NCBI RefSeq assembly: GCF_024666595.1
Contig: NZ_CP088296.1
Span: forward strand, 930,001-994,000
Reading direction: 5' to 3'
From: Sphingomonas sp. J315
Lineage (GTDB): Bacteria; Pseudomonadota; Alphaproteobacteria; Sphingomonadales; Sphingomonadaceae
Length of the DNA stretch: 64,000 bases
The notes beneath the pieces are model-generated. The model saw only the letters and a list, made by a program, of their open reading frames with translations, was not told the DNA's origin and made no database searches. The stretch's first letter is position 1; each line of letters begins with the position of its first letter. Below, one piece after another: positions 47,605 through 57,316 of this stretch. The position numbers and the translations under genes were made by a program.

Positions 47605-49817
47605 AGTTCGACACGCCAGCTGGTCCCAACCCGATAGACCGCATGAAAGTGGTTGGCCGTGCCGCTCGCAGGATCGACGGCCCCCTGAAAATCACGGGCG
47701 CTGCGCCATACGCTTACGAGCGCCACGACGTGGTGGCGAATCAGGCATATGGCTACATGCTTGGATCTGCGATCGCGAAAGGGCGGATCAAGCGCATCGA
47801 TACCGTCGATGCCGAGCGGGCACCGGGCGTGATCAAGGTGGTGACCGCCGCCAACGCAGGACCATTCGCGACCTCGCGGAGCAATACTGCAAGGTTGCTG
47901 GCCGGTCCCGAGATACAGCATTACCATCAGGCAATCGCGCTGGTCGTCGCCGAAACCTTTGAACAGGCGCGGGCTGCGGCTGCGCTGATCCGCGTTGACT
48001 ACGCCCGCGCGGAAGGGCGCTATGACCTTGCGGCGCAAGAGGATAGCGCGCCGCTGGTCGGCGGGAGCAACGGCGAGGAACGCGACTCCGGCGAATTGCG
48101 CACCGGCGACTTCGAAGGAGCGTTCGCCGCTGCGCCGGTCAGACTGGACGCAACCTACACGACACCGGACCAGAGCCACCAGATGATGGAGCCGCACGCT
48201 TCCATCGCGGCATGGTCGGGCGATGAACTCACCCTCTGGACCTCTACCCAGATGGTTGCCTGGGCGGTTCGTGATCTCTCACAGACCTTCCTGATCCCGC
48301 AGTCGAACATCCAGGTGCTGTCGCCCTATGTCGGCGGCGGGTTTGGTGCAAAGCTGCGCATCCGCGCCGACGCCGTGCTCGCGGCGTTGGGCGCACGTGC
48401 GGTCGGACGCCCGGTAAAGCTGGCGATCACTCGTCCGCAGACGATGAACAACTCGGTACATCGTCCGGCGACCATTCAGCGCATCCGGATCGGCTGCGAT
48501 CGGGATGGGCGGATCACGGCGATCGCCCATGAAAGCGTCGGGGGCGATCTGGAGGGCGGACGGCCGGCGACCGTGACGGCCCAGACGCGCCTCCTCTATG
48601 CCGGTGCCAATCGGCTCACATCGATGCGGCAGGCGGTGCTCGATCTGCCTGAGGGCAATTCGATGCGCGCGCCTGGCGCGGCGGGTGGCATGATGGCGCT
48701 CGAGATCGCCATGGACGAGATGGCAGAGAAGCTACGGCTCGATCCGGTCGAGTTCCGTATCCGCAACGACACCCAGGTGGACCCTGAGAAGCCGGAGAAA
48801 CGCTTCTCCGAGCGCCAGCTCGTGCGGTGTCTCCGCGAGGGCGCGAAGACGTTCGGGTGGAGCCGACGCGCAGTGCGACCTGCCCAGCGGCGCGATGGCA
48901 ATTGGTGGGTCGGCCTGGGTGTATCCTCGGCCTTCCACAACAGCCCGGCGATGAAGTCGGCGGCACGGGTGCGGCTGGAGCCGTCGGGCCGCATCCTGGT
49001 CGAGACCGATATGACCGACATCGGCACAGGCAGCTACACGATCATTGCACAGACCGCTGCGGAGATGTTGGGCCTACCGCTCGACATGATCGACGTGCGG
49101 CTCGGCGACTCACGCTTCCCGGTCGCCGCCGGTTCCGGCGGGCAATTCGGAGCGGCGAACGCGACCTCTGGCGTGTACGCAGCATGCGTGAAGCTGCGTG
49201 AAGCGGTAGCTCGGCAGCTGGGCATGTCGGTTGACGGAGCCAGGTTCGAGAGCGGGTACGTCGTTGCTGACGGTCGCAGGGTCAGGCTCGCAGACGTTTC
49301 CCGGGCTGGCGCACTTTCCGGCGAGGACGCCATCGAGTACGGCGACATGAGCAGAAGTGTCCATCTCGCCACGTTCGGGGCGCACTTCGTGGAGGCTGCG
49401 GTCCACGCCTACACGGGCGAGATCCGGGTGCGCCGAATGCTCGCGGTCTGCGCGGCGGGGCGGATCATCAACCCAGTATCGGCGCGCAGCCAGGTGATCG
49501 GGGCGATGACGATGGGCGTTGGCGCGGCGCTGATGGAAGAGATGGCGGTGGACAAGCGGTTTGGATTCTTCGTGAACCACGACCTCGCCGGTTACGAGGT
49601 GCCGGTACACGCTGACATCCCGCATCAGGAGGTCGTGTTCCTCGACGAGGCGGACGAGATGGCCAATCCGATGAAGGCGAAAGGTGTGGGCGAGCTCGGC
49701 ATCACTGGTGTTGGTGCTGCCGTTGCCAATGCGGTTTACAATGCGTGCGGGGTGCGGGTACGCGATTACCCGATCACGCTCGACAAATATTTGGATCGGC
49801 TGCCGCCGCTCGCGTGA
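47601..49817 (+). CDS. paoC: Aldehyde oxidoreductase molybdenum-binding subunit PaoC-like
   Basis: A 738-residue large subunit of the xanthine-oxidase family, close in length to E. coli PaoC (732 aa). It has [50 protein letters not shown] with the active-site Arg, [14 protein letters not shown], and the catalytic Glu698 in KGVGELGI. It binds molybdopterin cytosine dinucleotide and oxidises aldehydes; together with PaoA and PaoB it forms a periplasmic heterotrimer. The maturation chaperone PaoD is not in the window. Confidence 0.93.
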   Translation: MKFDTPAGPNPIDRMKVVGRAARRIDGPLKITGAAPYAYERHDVVANQAYGYMLGSAIAKGRIKRIDTVDAERAPGVIKVVTAANAGPFATSRSNTARLLAGPEIQHYHQAIALVVAETFEQARAAAALIRVDYARAEGRYDLAAQEDSAPLVGGSNGEERDSGELRTGDFEGAFAAAPVRLDATYTTPDQSHQMMEPHASIAAWSGDELTLWTSTQMVAWAVRDLSQTFLIPQSNIQVLSPYVGGGFGAKLRIRADAVLAALGARAVGRPVKLAITRPQTMNNSVHRPATIQRIRIGCDRDGRITAIAHESVGGDLEGGRPATVTAQTRLLYAGANRLTSMRQAVLDLPEGNSMRAPGAAGGMMALEIAMDEMAEKLRLDPVEFRIRNDTQVDPEKPEKRFSERQLVRCLREGAKTFGWSRRAVRPAQRRDGNWWVGLGVSSAFHNSPAMKSAARVRLEPSGRILVETDMTDIGTGSYTIIAQTAAEMLGLPLDMIDVRLGDSRFPVAAGSGGQFGAANATSGVYAACVKLREAVARQLGMSVDGARFESGYVVADGRRVRLADVSRAGALSGEDAIEYGDMSRSVHLATFGAHFVEAAVHAYTGEIRVRRMLAVCAAGRIINPVSARSQVIGAMTMGVGAALMEEMAVDKRFGFFVNHDLAGYEVPVHADIPHQEVVFLDEADEMANPMKAKGVGELGITGVGAAVANAVYNACGVRVRDYPITLDKYLDRLPPLA

Positions 49818-49890
49818 CCAGAGTTGTTTTCAGCTTCGCTGATTTAACACCGGCCGCCCCCCTTCCCGCTCCATCAACCGGGGCAACTGT

Positions 49891-49916
49891 GAAGGCGAGC
49901 ACGCTGACTCGCCTTC
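49891..49916. terminator. Hairpin between convergent paoC and glycosidase genes
   Basis: A 9-bp perfect inverted repeat, GAAGGCGAG and CTCGCCTTC, with loop CACGCTGA. It lies in the 108-bp gap between two convergent stops and is likely to serve both. No long T-run on either side. Confidence 0.5.
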
Positions 49917-49925
49917 CCGGAGATC

Positions 49926-51972
49926 CTAGTCGGCAATCCTGCGAACCAGCGCGACCCAATCGTCCGAACCGCCGGACGGCGGCGTCCCGAGCGAGGCGAA
50001 GCGCGAGTTGCGAATGGCGCGGTCGGCGCCCTCTTCCAGCGGGGCTGGACCGCCCGCGATCTCGACCACACTTCCCTTGCGCAACGGACCGCCAGCAACG
50101 GCGTCGTACCAGTCGACGCTGTAGCGTCCGCTCTCGCCGAGTAGCGATAGCGCGGCAGGCGTCCCGGCGCGGGTATAGACGATATAGGTCTTGCCGTGAT
50201 CGGCGAACACATATTCGGTCCTGGTCAGTGTCAGGTCGTCATCAGCCACCATCCCAAAGGCGCGCTCCCCGACATGTTCGTTAAAGAATGCGATGGCGTT
50301 CCTGCCGTCGCTGAACTTCAGCGCGCGCGTGCGGTCGTTCTCGCACCCCAGATCGTGGCACTTGTTGGTCCAACCATAGTACATTTCCATCCCCGCTGCC
50401 CCCGCGAGCAGCGCATTCCAGATCGAGTGCCGACGGTACGTTTCCCGGGTAGGGGCAATCTCGGGCTGAATCTTGGGAGGCGTTCCCGCCAGCGCATCTT
50501 TGGACAGCATCGGCTCCGCGCCGGGCTGGCCGGGCGCGATATCGCCCGGGCTGAACGACAGGACGCCCTTGGTGGGCAGGGTGTCCAGGTCGAACCCCGC
50601 GTCGATCGGCGCACCGGGACCCGCCGTGCCCGACTCGTCATAGCCGATCACGACACGGCGCCCTGCCTTGATGGCGGCGTTGGTCCATTTGACGATATCG
50701 GGGCGCATGTCGGAGAAATCGATCGTGTTCCCCTGCATCGCCAGGCCGTTCATGGAGGATCCGCTCGCCAGATGGGGCCGGAAGCGCTCCTTCTGGCGCG
50801 GATAGGTCGCCATCACGAGCGGATGATCATAGGGATCAAGGGAGTCGATATATTTCGCTTGCTCACGGACAACATCCGGCTCCTGCGTGTTCTCCTCCCC
50901 CATGTTCCAGGACACGGCGAGGAAGTGGTTGAAGCGCGCAACCATCTCCCTGATGTAAATCTTCCGCTGGCGGCCCAGCTTGCCGCCGTCCATGAACAGG
51001 TTGTTCTCGACCTCCTGCATCTTGAAATGCACCTGGAGACCAAGCTCGTCAGCGTAGGATAGCGCACGCTGCCACTGGGCCAGCTTCACGACGTCGTAGC
51101 GGTCGTGTTCCACGCCCTTTGCCCACTGGTCGGCGGGCGAGAGTTTTGCATAGCTGTCCGCAGACACGCGCATGACCTGGGGAATGACGTTCTGATCGTC
51201 GCCGCCCACGTTGAACAAGAGCATGCTGACGCTGTTCGCGCCGGCCCCTTGCAGATAAGCGAAGCGGCCCAGCAATCCCTTGCCGCGTCCGCCGCCCCAG
51301 GTAAACGACTGCGCCGACGCGGCATAGTCCCTGACATGCGGCTGCCAATCGTGCCGCATCCCTCTGGCATTCGGCGTGCGGTCAAAATCGATATAGGCCA
51401 GCATGTTCTCCGGTGAATCCACACCAAACTTGAAGAACGGTTTGCCGGTGCCGGACCAGCGATAATATTGCGCATTCCGATACTGCAGCAGCCCGCGCGC
51501 GCGGACATCGTTTCTGGGTGTCGCGGACACTTTGAATCTGCCGGTCGCTCCGTCGATCCCGGCCACAGCTTCGCCGGCACCGTCGCTCGCCACGATATCC
51601 TTGCCGGTGCGGAAGCTGACGCGATAGGTCCACTCACCGGCTTCCATGGGCACGAAATGCGCGCGCCACAGCTTCCCGCTCGTGCATCCGCGATCCGCTG
51701 CGTCTGCGCACGCGGTGAAATAGCCCGGCACCGTATAGTCGCGACCCGATCGGCTGAACGTAACGTCGATCCGGTAATCGGCGAACGGGTTCGGACCCGA
51801 CGCCTGATCGAGCGCCGGTCCCTCCATGTCGAGCGTCACGGGATCGTAAATCCCCCCCCGCATGCCGTGCGGTGACATTGGCATGTGCCGTCAGCGTTGT
51901 GCCAAAGGCCAGGGCGACCAGCGTCAGGCCCCCGAGCGTGCGACCCGACAACAAGTATCCGAGATAATTCAT
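49926..51972 (-). pseudogene. Secreted DUF5060-type glycoside hydrolase, frameshifted at its signal peptide
   Basis: The signal peptide (MNYLGYLLSGRTLGG to TLTAHANV) and the mature protein are in different frames because a run of eight G (51852-51859) should be seven. The mature part begins GGIYDPVTLDMEGPALDQ with a DUF5060 beta-sandwich, then a TIM-barrel-like catalytic part (FFKFGVDSPENMLAYIDFD, AVSWNMGEENTQ with a candidate acid Glu, VVIGYDESGTAG), and a C-terminal beta-sandwich with IVYTRAGTPAALSLL. About 680 residues in total. The substrate is probably a polysaccharide. It heads toward the dienelactone-hydrolase gene and the interrupted receptor. Confidence 0.8.
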
Positions 51973-52019
51973 GCCATATCCTCTCGCGCTGTACGATGCG
52001 ACCTCCCCTCCGGGGAGCG

Positions 52020-52868
52020 TTACTGTTCCTTCAATCGCGCTGCCAGAAACGCCAGCACATCGGCCTCTGTCGCCGCCTTGGCGGCGGCATTGGCCGCGAC
52101 CGACTGGCGGGATTCCGCAGGGGTGTCGTAGCTGTGGGTGGCACCTTCGAACATGCGGATCGCGATGTCGTTGCCGGCGGCCTTGCTGCGATCGACCAAG
52201 GTCTGGCACAGCTTGGGCGAGACCTTCTCGTCCGCCGTTCCCATGAAGACGCGGATGGGGTTATAGGGTTTGTAGCCGTCCTTCTCGAACCGCTTCTTAA
52301 AGGCGCAGCCGGGGTAGATTGCGACGCCCGCCGTGAAGCCGGTCTTGCGCATGTCGCCGGGCTTGTCGTCGGCCATCGCGGCGAGTGTGGCGATCGCGCC
52401 GTGGGACCAGCCGAACAGCGCGACGCGGGTTGCGGTGACGTCGGCCCGCGACTGCAAGAATTGGAGCGCGCCATAGGCGTGCTGGGGGCGGAAATCGATC
52501 GGGTCGATGGCTGCGGGGCGCTCGATATGGGTGCCGGCAAACCCGGCAGGGAATCCGATCGCGCCGAAATCATCGACCATGAGGGCGGCATAACCGTTGC
52601 GTGCCAGCAGCTCGCCCCACGCCCTGTGGCGGCTGGACAGGGTGGAGGCGTCATATTTGCCCTTCGCCATAGACGAGTAAGCGCCCGCACCACCATGCAT
52701 CATCACCACCGCAGGGAGTTTGGCACGGGCTTTGGCTGGCTTGAACAGATAGCCTTTCACCTGCGTCTTTCCGTCGCGGCTGAGGAAGGTGACGTCCTCA
52801 ACCTTCACTTGCTGTGCGACGGCGGGGGCCGCGATTGTGACGAGGGCTGTAGCGATCAGGTGGCGCAT
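52020..52868 (-). CDS. Secreted dienelactone-hydrolase-family enzyme
   Basis: A 282-residue alpha/beta hydrolase with signal peptide (LIATALVTIAAPAVAQQ). DLH-type motifs: VVMMHGGAGAYSSM, nucleophile Ser in VALFGWSHGAIATLA (Ser rather than the Cys of true dienelactone hydrolases), Asp in MGTADEKVSP and His in GATHSYDTP. It likely cleaves an ester outside the cytoplasm. It lies between the glycosidase and the TonB-dependent receptor, all on the minus strand, so it may remove acyl groups from the polysaccharide. Confidence 0.88.
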   Translation of the reverse strand: MRHLIATALVTIAAPAVAQQVKVEDVTFLSRDGKTQVKGYLFKPAKARAKLPAVVMMHGGAGAYSSMAKGKYDASTLSSRHRAWGELLARNGYAALMVDDFGAIGFPAGFAGTHIERPAAIDPIDFRPQHAYGALQFLQSRADVTATRVALFGWSHGAIATLAAMADDKPGDMRKTGFTAGVAIYPGCAFKKRFEKDGYKPYNPIRVFMGTADEKVSPKLCQTLVDRSKAAGNDIAIRMFEGATHSYDTPAESRQSVAANAAAKAATEADVLAFLAARLKEQ

Positions 52869-52992
52869 CGAGTTTCCATTCGTTGCCGTATCCACGCCGC
52901 GCCACGCCGATTGCTCAAGATCCGGCGTGCGGGGCAACCTGCCGCCGACACGATGTCCAGCAATGTGTCGGCGGCATGCCTACCTCGCGGAC

Positions 52993-54299
52993 TCAGTATT
53001 CCACGCTGAAGCCCAGCGAGACCGTCCGACCATATGGGTTCGAAACATAGCGGTTGATGCCGTGGGTTCGGCCCATTGTGCCGCTGAAGAACGGGGGCGC
53101 ACTGTCGAACACGTTGTTGACGTTCAGGAAAAGCCTGGCGTCAGCCTTGGCGATTTTCATGCGGTATGCGACGTTCAGATCCAGCCTGGTATCCGCCTCG
53201 ACCACGTCGCCCCCGCCGATCGGCCGGTTGTTCGAATCAAGGATCAGCGGCGTTACAGCGGCGTTACCCCAGTTCAAATACGAGCCGGTATGAGTGACGA
53301 ACCCGTCGACCGAGAGACCGCCCAGATCCCAGCCAAGCTGGAACCGCAACCGCGTCTGAATCGAGGGGAAGCCGGAATTGAAGCCAGAAGTGTTGAGTAT
53401 GTCGAACGCCTCGCCGCCGGTATTCTGGTCAAAGCGGGTATAGTATGTTCCCGTCGCGCCGAACGTGAATTTGCCGATATCCTTGGTTCTGAGCTGATAG
53501 TTGAAGCTCGCGTCGATCCCCTGGACGTCCAAGTTGAGCACATTGGCAAAATCGTTGTTATTCATGAAGTAGGTTATGGCCGGCGGCGTCACGTCGATTG
53601 AGCCGCCGTTGGCGACATTGCCGAACTCGTTGATCTGGGCCGTCGTGCAACCTGTCGGGCAGATCGTCAGTCGGTCCCGCATCGTGACGGAATAAAGCTG
53701 TTGCGTGACTTCAAGTCGATTTACGCCGTCGCGGAACTTGTTGCTCCAGAACGTCACCGATGTCCGAAGGCCGGGGATCTGCGGCGGTGCGAAGTCGACG
53801 CCGATCGACCAGCTGTTGCCCGTCTGCGGCTTGGCGCCAGGCCCGATGCCATAGTCGCGGGTCAGGCCCGGATTGACCGAAGTGCCGATCTGGCACACGG
53901 TAACCGCAGTCGCACAACCGGGCAGCAGCCTGGCATCCGGATAAATATCAAGCGGAACGAAGAAGGCGCCGGAGTTCAGCACCCCAGCTGCTCTCCGCCG
54001 ATAGCCGAGCTCCGGAATCCCGATCACAGCCAAAGGCGGCGCGACAAACGCGGTTGCAAAGTTGCCGCGCAGCCTCAGGCCTTCAATCACCTCCCAAGTA
54101 GCTGCGATCTTGGGATTGGTGGTGCCGCCGACATCGCTGAATTCGTCATGTCGACCCGAAAGGCTCAGGTCGAGCCGCCGGACGAGCGGTATACCCATGT
54201 CTTCAGAGACGAGCGGAACCGCAACTTCGACATAGCCCGACAGGGCATTCCGGTCGAGGTTGAAGCCAACTTCTCCCGACGCATCGACATCCAGGACTA
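52993..54299 (-). pseudogene. TonB-dependent receptor, C-terminal part cut off by an IS element
   Basis: The 3' 435 codons of a large TonB-dependent receptor: barrel strands such as LDLSLSGRHDEFSDVGGTTNPKIAATWEVI, and the C-terminal FSVEY with terminal aromatic residue. The late RLFLNVNNVFDSAPPF and NRYVSNPYGR are typical of the NSF/TBDT receptors with long barrels. The upstream end joins the IS at 54299/54300. Removing the IS and one TA copy puts this part exactly in frame with the N-terminal part (EQL then VLDVDASGEVG). Confidence 0.88.
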
Positions 54300-55136
54300 G
54301 GGTCGGGACCCATAAACGGGATTCCCTTGGCGGCTGGGATGTGATTCATGCGCTGCGCCAGCAGGAGCGTGGATTTGAGCGAGTTTTGGTTGAGTGAAGC
54401 CCAGTTCGAGCGGCTGCGTCCGCTGCTGCCGGACAAGGTGCGCGGTGTGGCGCGGGTCGATGATCGGCGGGTGATCAGCGGCATCATTCATGTGGTGAAG
54501 TCGGGCGGGCGCTGGGTCGACGCGCCGGCCTGCTACGGGCCGAGGAAGACGCTCTACAACCGGTTCGTGCGCTGGGCGGCAAAGGGTGTGTGGCAGGAGC
54601 TGTTCGTCACGCTCGCGGCAGCAGGCGGGCCGCCCGCCGAGGTCCTGATCGACAGCACGCATATGAAGGCGCACCGCTCCGCGGGCGGTGGAAAAGGGGG
54701 GCGCTCGTCCAGGCGATCGGGATCAGCCGGGGCGGCCGCAACAGCAAGCTCCACGCGCTCACCGACGGCGAAGGTCGGCCGCTCCGCTTCCTGCTGACCG
54801 GTGGCCAGGTCGCCGACTGCCGCGCAGCCGATGTGTTGCTCGATGATCTCGCGCCGCGCACCATCGTGCTCGCGGACAAGGCTTACGACAGCAATGCGAT
54901 CCGCGACCTGATCGAGCGGCAGGGTGCCGTTCCGAACATCCCCTCCAAGACGAACCGCCGCTGGAAAAGCTGCTTCTCCAAGACGCTCTACAAGGGCCGC
55001 AACGCCGTCGAGCGCATGTTCTGCCGCCTCAAGGATTATCGCCGCATCGCCACCCGCTACGACAAGCTCGCCACCAACTTCCTCAGCGCCATCTACCTCG
55101 CCGCAGCCGTCACATGGTGGTTATGAGTCCCGACCC
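54300..55136 (+). mobile_element. IS5-family (IS427-like) insertion sequence, 837 bp
   Basis: The ends are inverted repeats starting GGGTCGGGAC; left continues CCATAAAC and right (reverse complement) TCATAACCAC. The element is flanked by TA on both sides (54298-54299 and 55137-55138), fitting a 2-bp target duplication. It contains one transposase gene split into two frames over a 54692-54701 A4G6 tract. Size, ends and frameshift are typical of IS5-family, IS427-type elements. It interrupts a TonB-dependent receptor gene in the opposite direction. Confidence 0.92.
54348..55126 (+). CDS. IS5-family transposase (two frames joined by -1 frameshift)
   Basis: The first frame (54348-54797) holds the N-terminal part FWLSEAQFERLRPLLPDK and the first catalytic Asp in VLIDSTHMKAHRS. 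The second frame (ends 55126) holds the second Asp in VLADKAYDSNAIR and the Glu in GRNAVERMFCRLKDYRRIATRYDK, completing the DDE triad. A -1 slip at GAAAAGGGGGG (54691-54701) gives GGGKGGALVQAIGISRGG, the family consensus. Programmed frameshifting is known in this group, so the element may still be active. Confidence 0.9.
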
Positions 55137-56750
55137 TAGCTGTTCGGCCCAATAATATTCGCCGCCGAAAGCCAGACGCACGTCGCCGGCCGGCAATGCG
55201 AACAATTTTCCCTGCGCCTCCAGCTTTGTCTGGCTGAATCTGTTGATGTGCCTGGTGAAGCCCTGGTTGACGTAAAGGCTGTCCAGAACCGCAGCCGAGG
55301 TTCTGCCGGCATTGGGCTGCCAGACGTCCAGCGCGTTCGCCGTCGTCAGCGGAATGGCTGGATTAGCGGCATTAACACTTCCGTTTGCGTTCACCGAGCC
55401 GTTCAGCGCTCGCCGAACGCAGATGGTGCAGATCGTATCCCTGTCGCGCGAGAAGCCGGTGCTGTCCCCATACGCATTGCTGAGGGTTACGGTCCAGCTA
55501 TCGGACAATTTGTATTCGGCGTTGCCGTAGAGATACAGCGTTTCGCTCTCCTGGTCCTGCGTTCCATAGTAATTGTCAGGTTTGATCAAGGCAAAGGATA
55601 CGATTTGTTGTGTCACCGTGGGTTCTCCCGCCGGTGCCATATAGAATGGATTGATCTGGTTGGCGCGAGCGAAGCCGGGTCCAAAGACGGTCACGTTGTT
55701 GACCAGCGCGGGACCAAAGTCGTAGATGCTCTCCAACACATTGTAATTCACGGTGGCCGTCATCGACAATCGGTCACCGAACGACTGGTGTAGGCGTATC
55801 AGCCCGTTGGTGCGCTCACTGCTGTTAAGCGCACCCGCATAGATCGAATTATTGCAGGGCGCATTGTCCGTAATGAGGTCTGTGGGTGTCGTCGCCGAAG
55901 GCGACAGATATGCCCGCGTCGTCCCGGTCGCCGTCGTGCGGATCGTGGCTGGCATACAGTTGAACGTGTTGGTGTTACGGCCGCCGACCGAACGGAAATC
56001 GCCCCGGCTCAGGAATTCCCGGTCCTTCGCCGCCAGTGGACTGGCATATACATGTTGAACCGCGACATAGATGCCGCCGGTAGTCCATTTCGTTCCCACG
56101 ATGCCATTGACGTCGATGCTGTGCCAACTGTCCGCGAGTCTGGCTCTGGCGGATATTTTCGCTCCGCTGTACGTTGGCCGGGTGATGTAGTTCACCACAC
56201 CAGCGACGGCATCAGAACCATAGATTGACGACGCACCGTCCGCGAGTACCTCGACCCGCTGGATCGCGCTGATGGGGAGAATGTTTGGATCCGATTGGCC
56301 ATATCGGATGCCGGAACCGGCGACGCGCATACCGTCAATCACAACCAGCGTCGTGTTGCTCGCGCTCCCCGCCAGCTGGTGGATTTGCGGCGAGTAATAG
56401 GAAAATACGTTCTCGCCGAGCCCTTCCGAGCCCGCCGTGGTCATTGCCGGCACGGTGTTGATCAGTTCGCTCAGGTTGGTAGCGCCCGCTTTTGCAGCAG
56501 TTTCCTGATCGACCGTGACGAGGTTCGATCCAATTGGAGCGACGCCGCGAAGAGCCGAACCAGTGACAACAATTTCCTCTGCAGGCGTCTCGCCCTGCCC
56601 GGCTTTCTGTTCAGGCTCGGCGGCTTTCTGTTGAGGCACCGGATTCCCGGGAGCTTCCTGTTCGACCGCGAACGCGGGTGCGATTCCGAGAGACGACGCC
56701 GCCAATACAATCGCGATCGTCGGTACCGATCCGTCCAGCCGAATAGCCAT
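55137..56750 (-). pseudogene. TonB-dependent receptor, N-terminal part cut off by an IS element
   Basis: The 5' 538 codons: signal peptide (TIAIVLAASSLGIAPAFA), a Pro/Gln/Glu linker, TonB-box-like EEIVVTGSALRG and the plug domain (NLSELINTVPAMTTAG, NTTLVVIDGMRV, RVEVLADGASSIYGSDAVAGVVNYITR), then barrel strands to FGGEYYWAEQ. As sequenced, it reads a few residues into the IS and stops near 55110. The uninterrupted receptor would have about 973 residues. ATG 56750 has GGAGAGGATC upstream. Without the barrel end it cannot work, so substrate uptake through it is lost in this strain. Confidence 0.9.
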
Positions 56751-57316
56751 GATCCTCTCCTCCCAAATGTCAGTCTTTTCTCTTTCCAGTTCGAACGCAC
56801 GTGCCGAGCCACACACCCTGACGGTAGGCCCAAAGGAGCTAGCTGTGTCGCGTCACCAACTGGCGTCAGTTAATTCCGATGAGCGGAACAGCATTCTATC
56901 TAAGGAAATGCTGTAGCAAACGCATTCCGGCTTTTCAACCCTTCGCTGGCCATTGTCCCGTCGTGCGCCGCATCGTCATCCTCAGAAGCGCTCAACACCG
57001 TCCCCGAGTTGTCCTTCCGAAAACGGTCGAACTGATGGGCGGGAAACGATGCCTGATTCAGTTGAGCAACGGCGAGGAGCGCCCAACGGAATGACGAGCT
57101 GATCCGCAGAGAACGGATCGCACGAGCAGATTATCGAGACCGGGTGGGGAGGAACGGGTGGAAGCACTATGGCGACGCTGCTGTCGACACCGCCGGCAAT
57201 AGACGTCTCGCCATAACTTCCGGTTCTAGGCCGGGAAATGAAAGTCGGCTGGCCCCGGCCCAGCCATTCGAGCATGAACCGATCGGCCGATACGGTTCAA
57301 AGCTGAAGGGGGCGGG
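56751..57316. other. 566-bp intergenic region between divergent receptor and ggt genes
   Basis: No recognisable gene. A minus-strand frame (56982-57275, 97 codons; contains GETSIAGGVDSSVAIVL) is open but has no family match and no good ribosome site; it may be a remnant. The promoters of the receptor and of the gamma-glutamyltransferase gene must lie here, but I see no clear -35/-10 pair or operator. Confidence 0.4.

Noticed and set aside
46650..49817. Apparent single 1055-residue paoB-paoC fusion
   Set aside because: Caused by the one-base break at 47454. The true paoB end and paoC start overlap at 47601-47604, and paoC has its own ATG.
57000..57300. Minus-strand 97-codon open frame in the receptor/ggt gap as a gene
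   Set aside because: No recognisable family, weak start and no conserved context. Kept only as a possible remnant.
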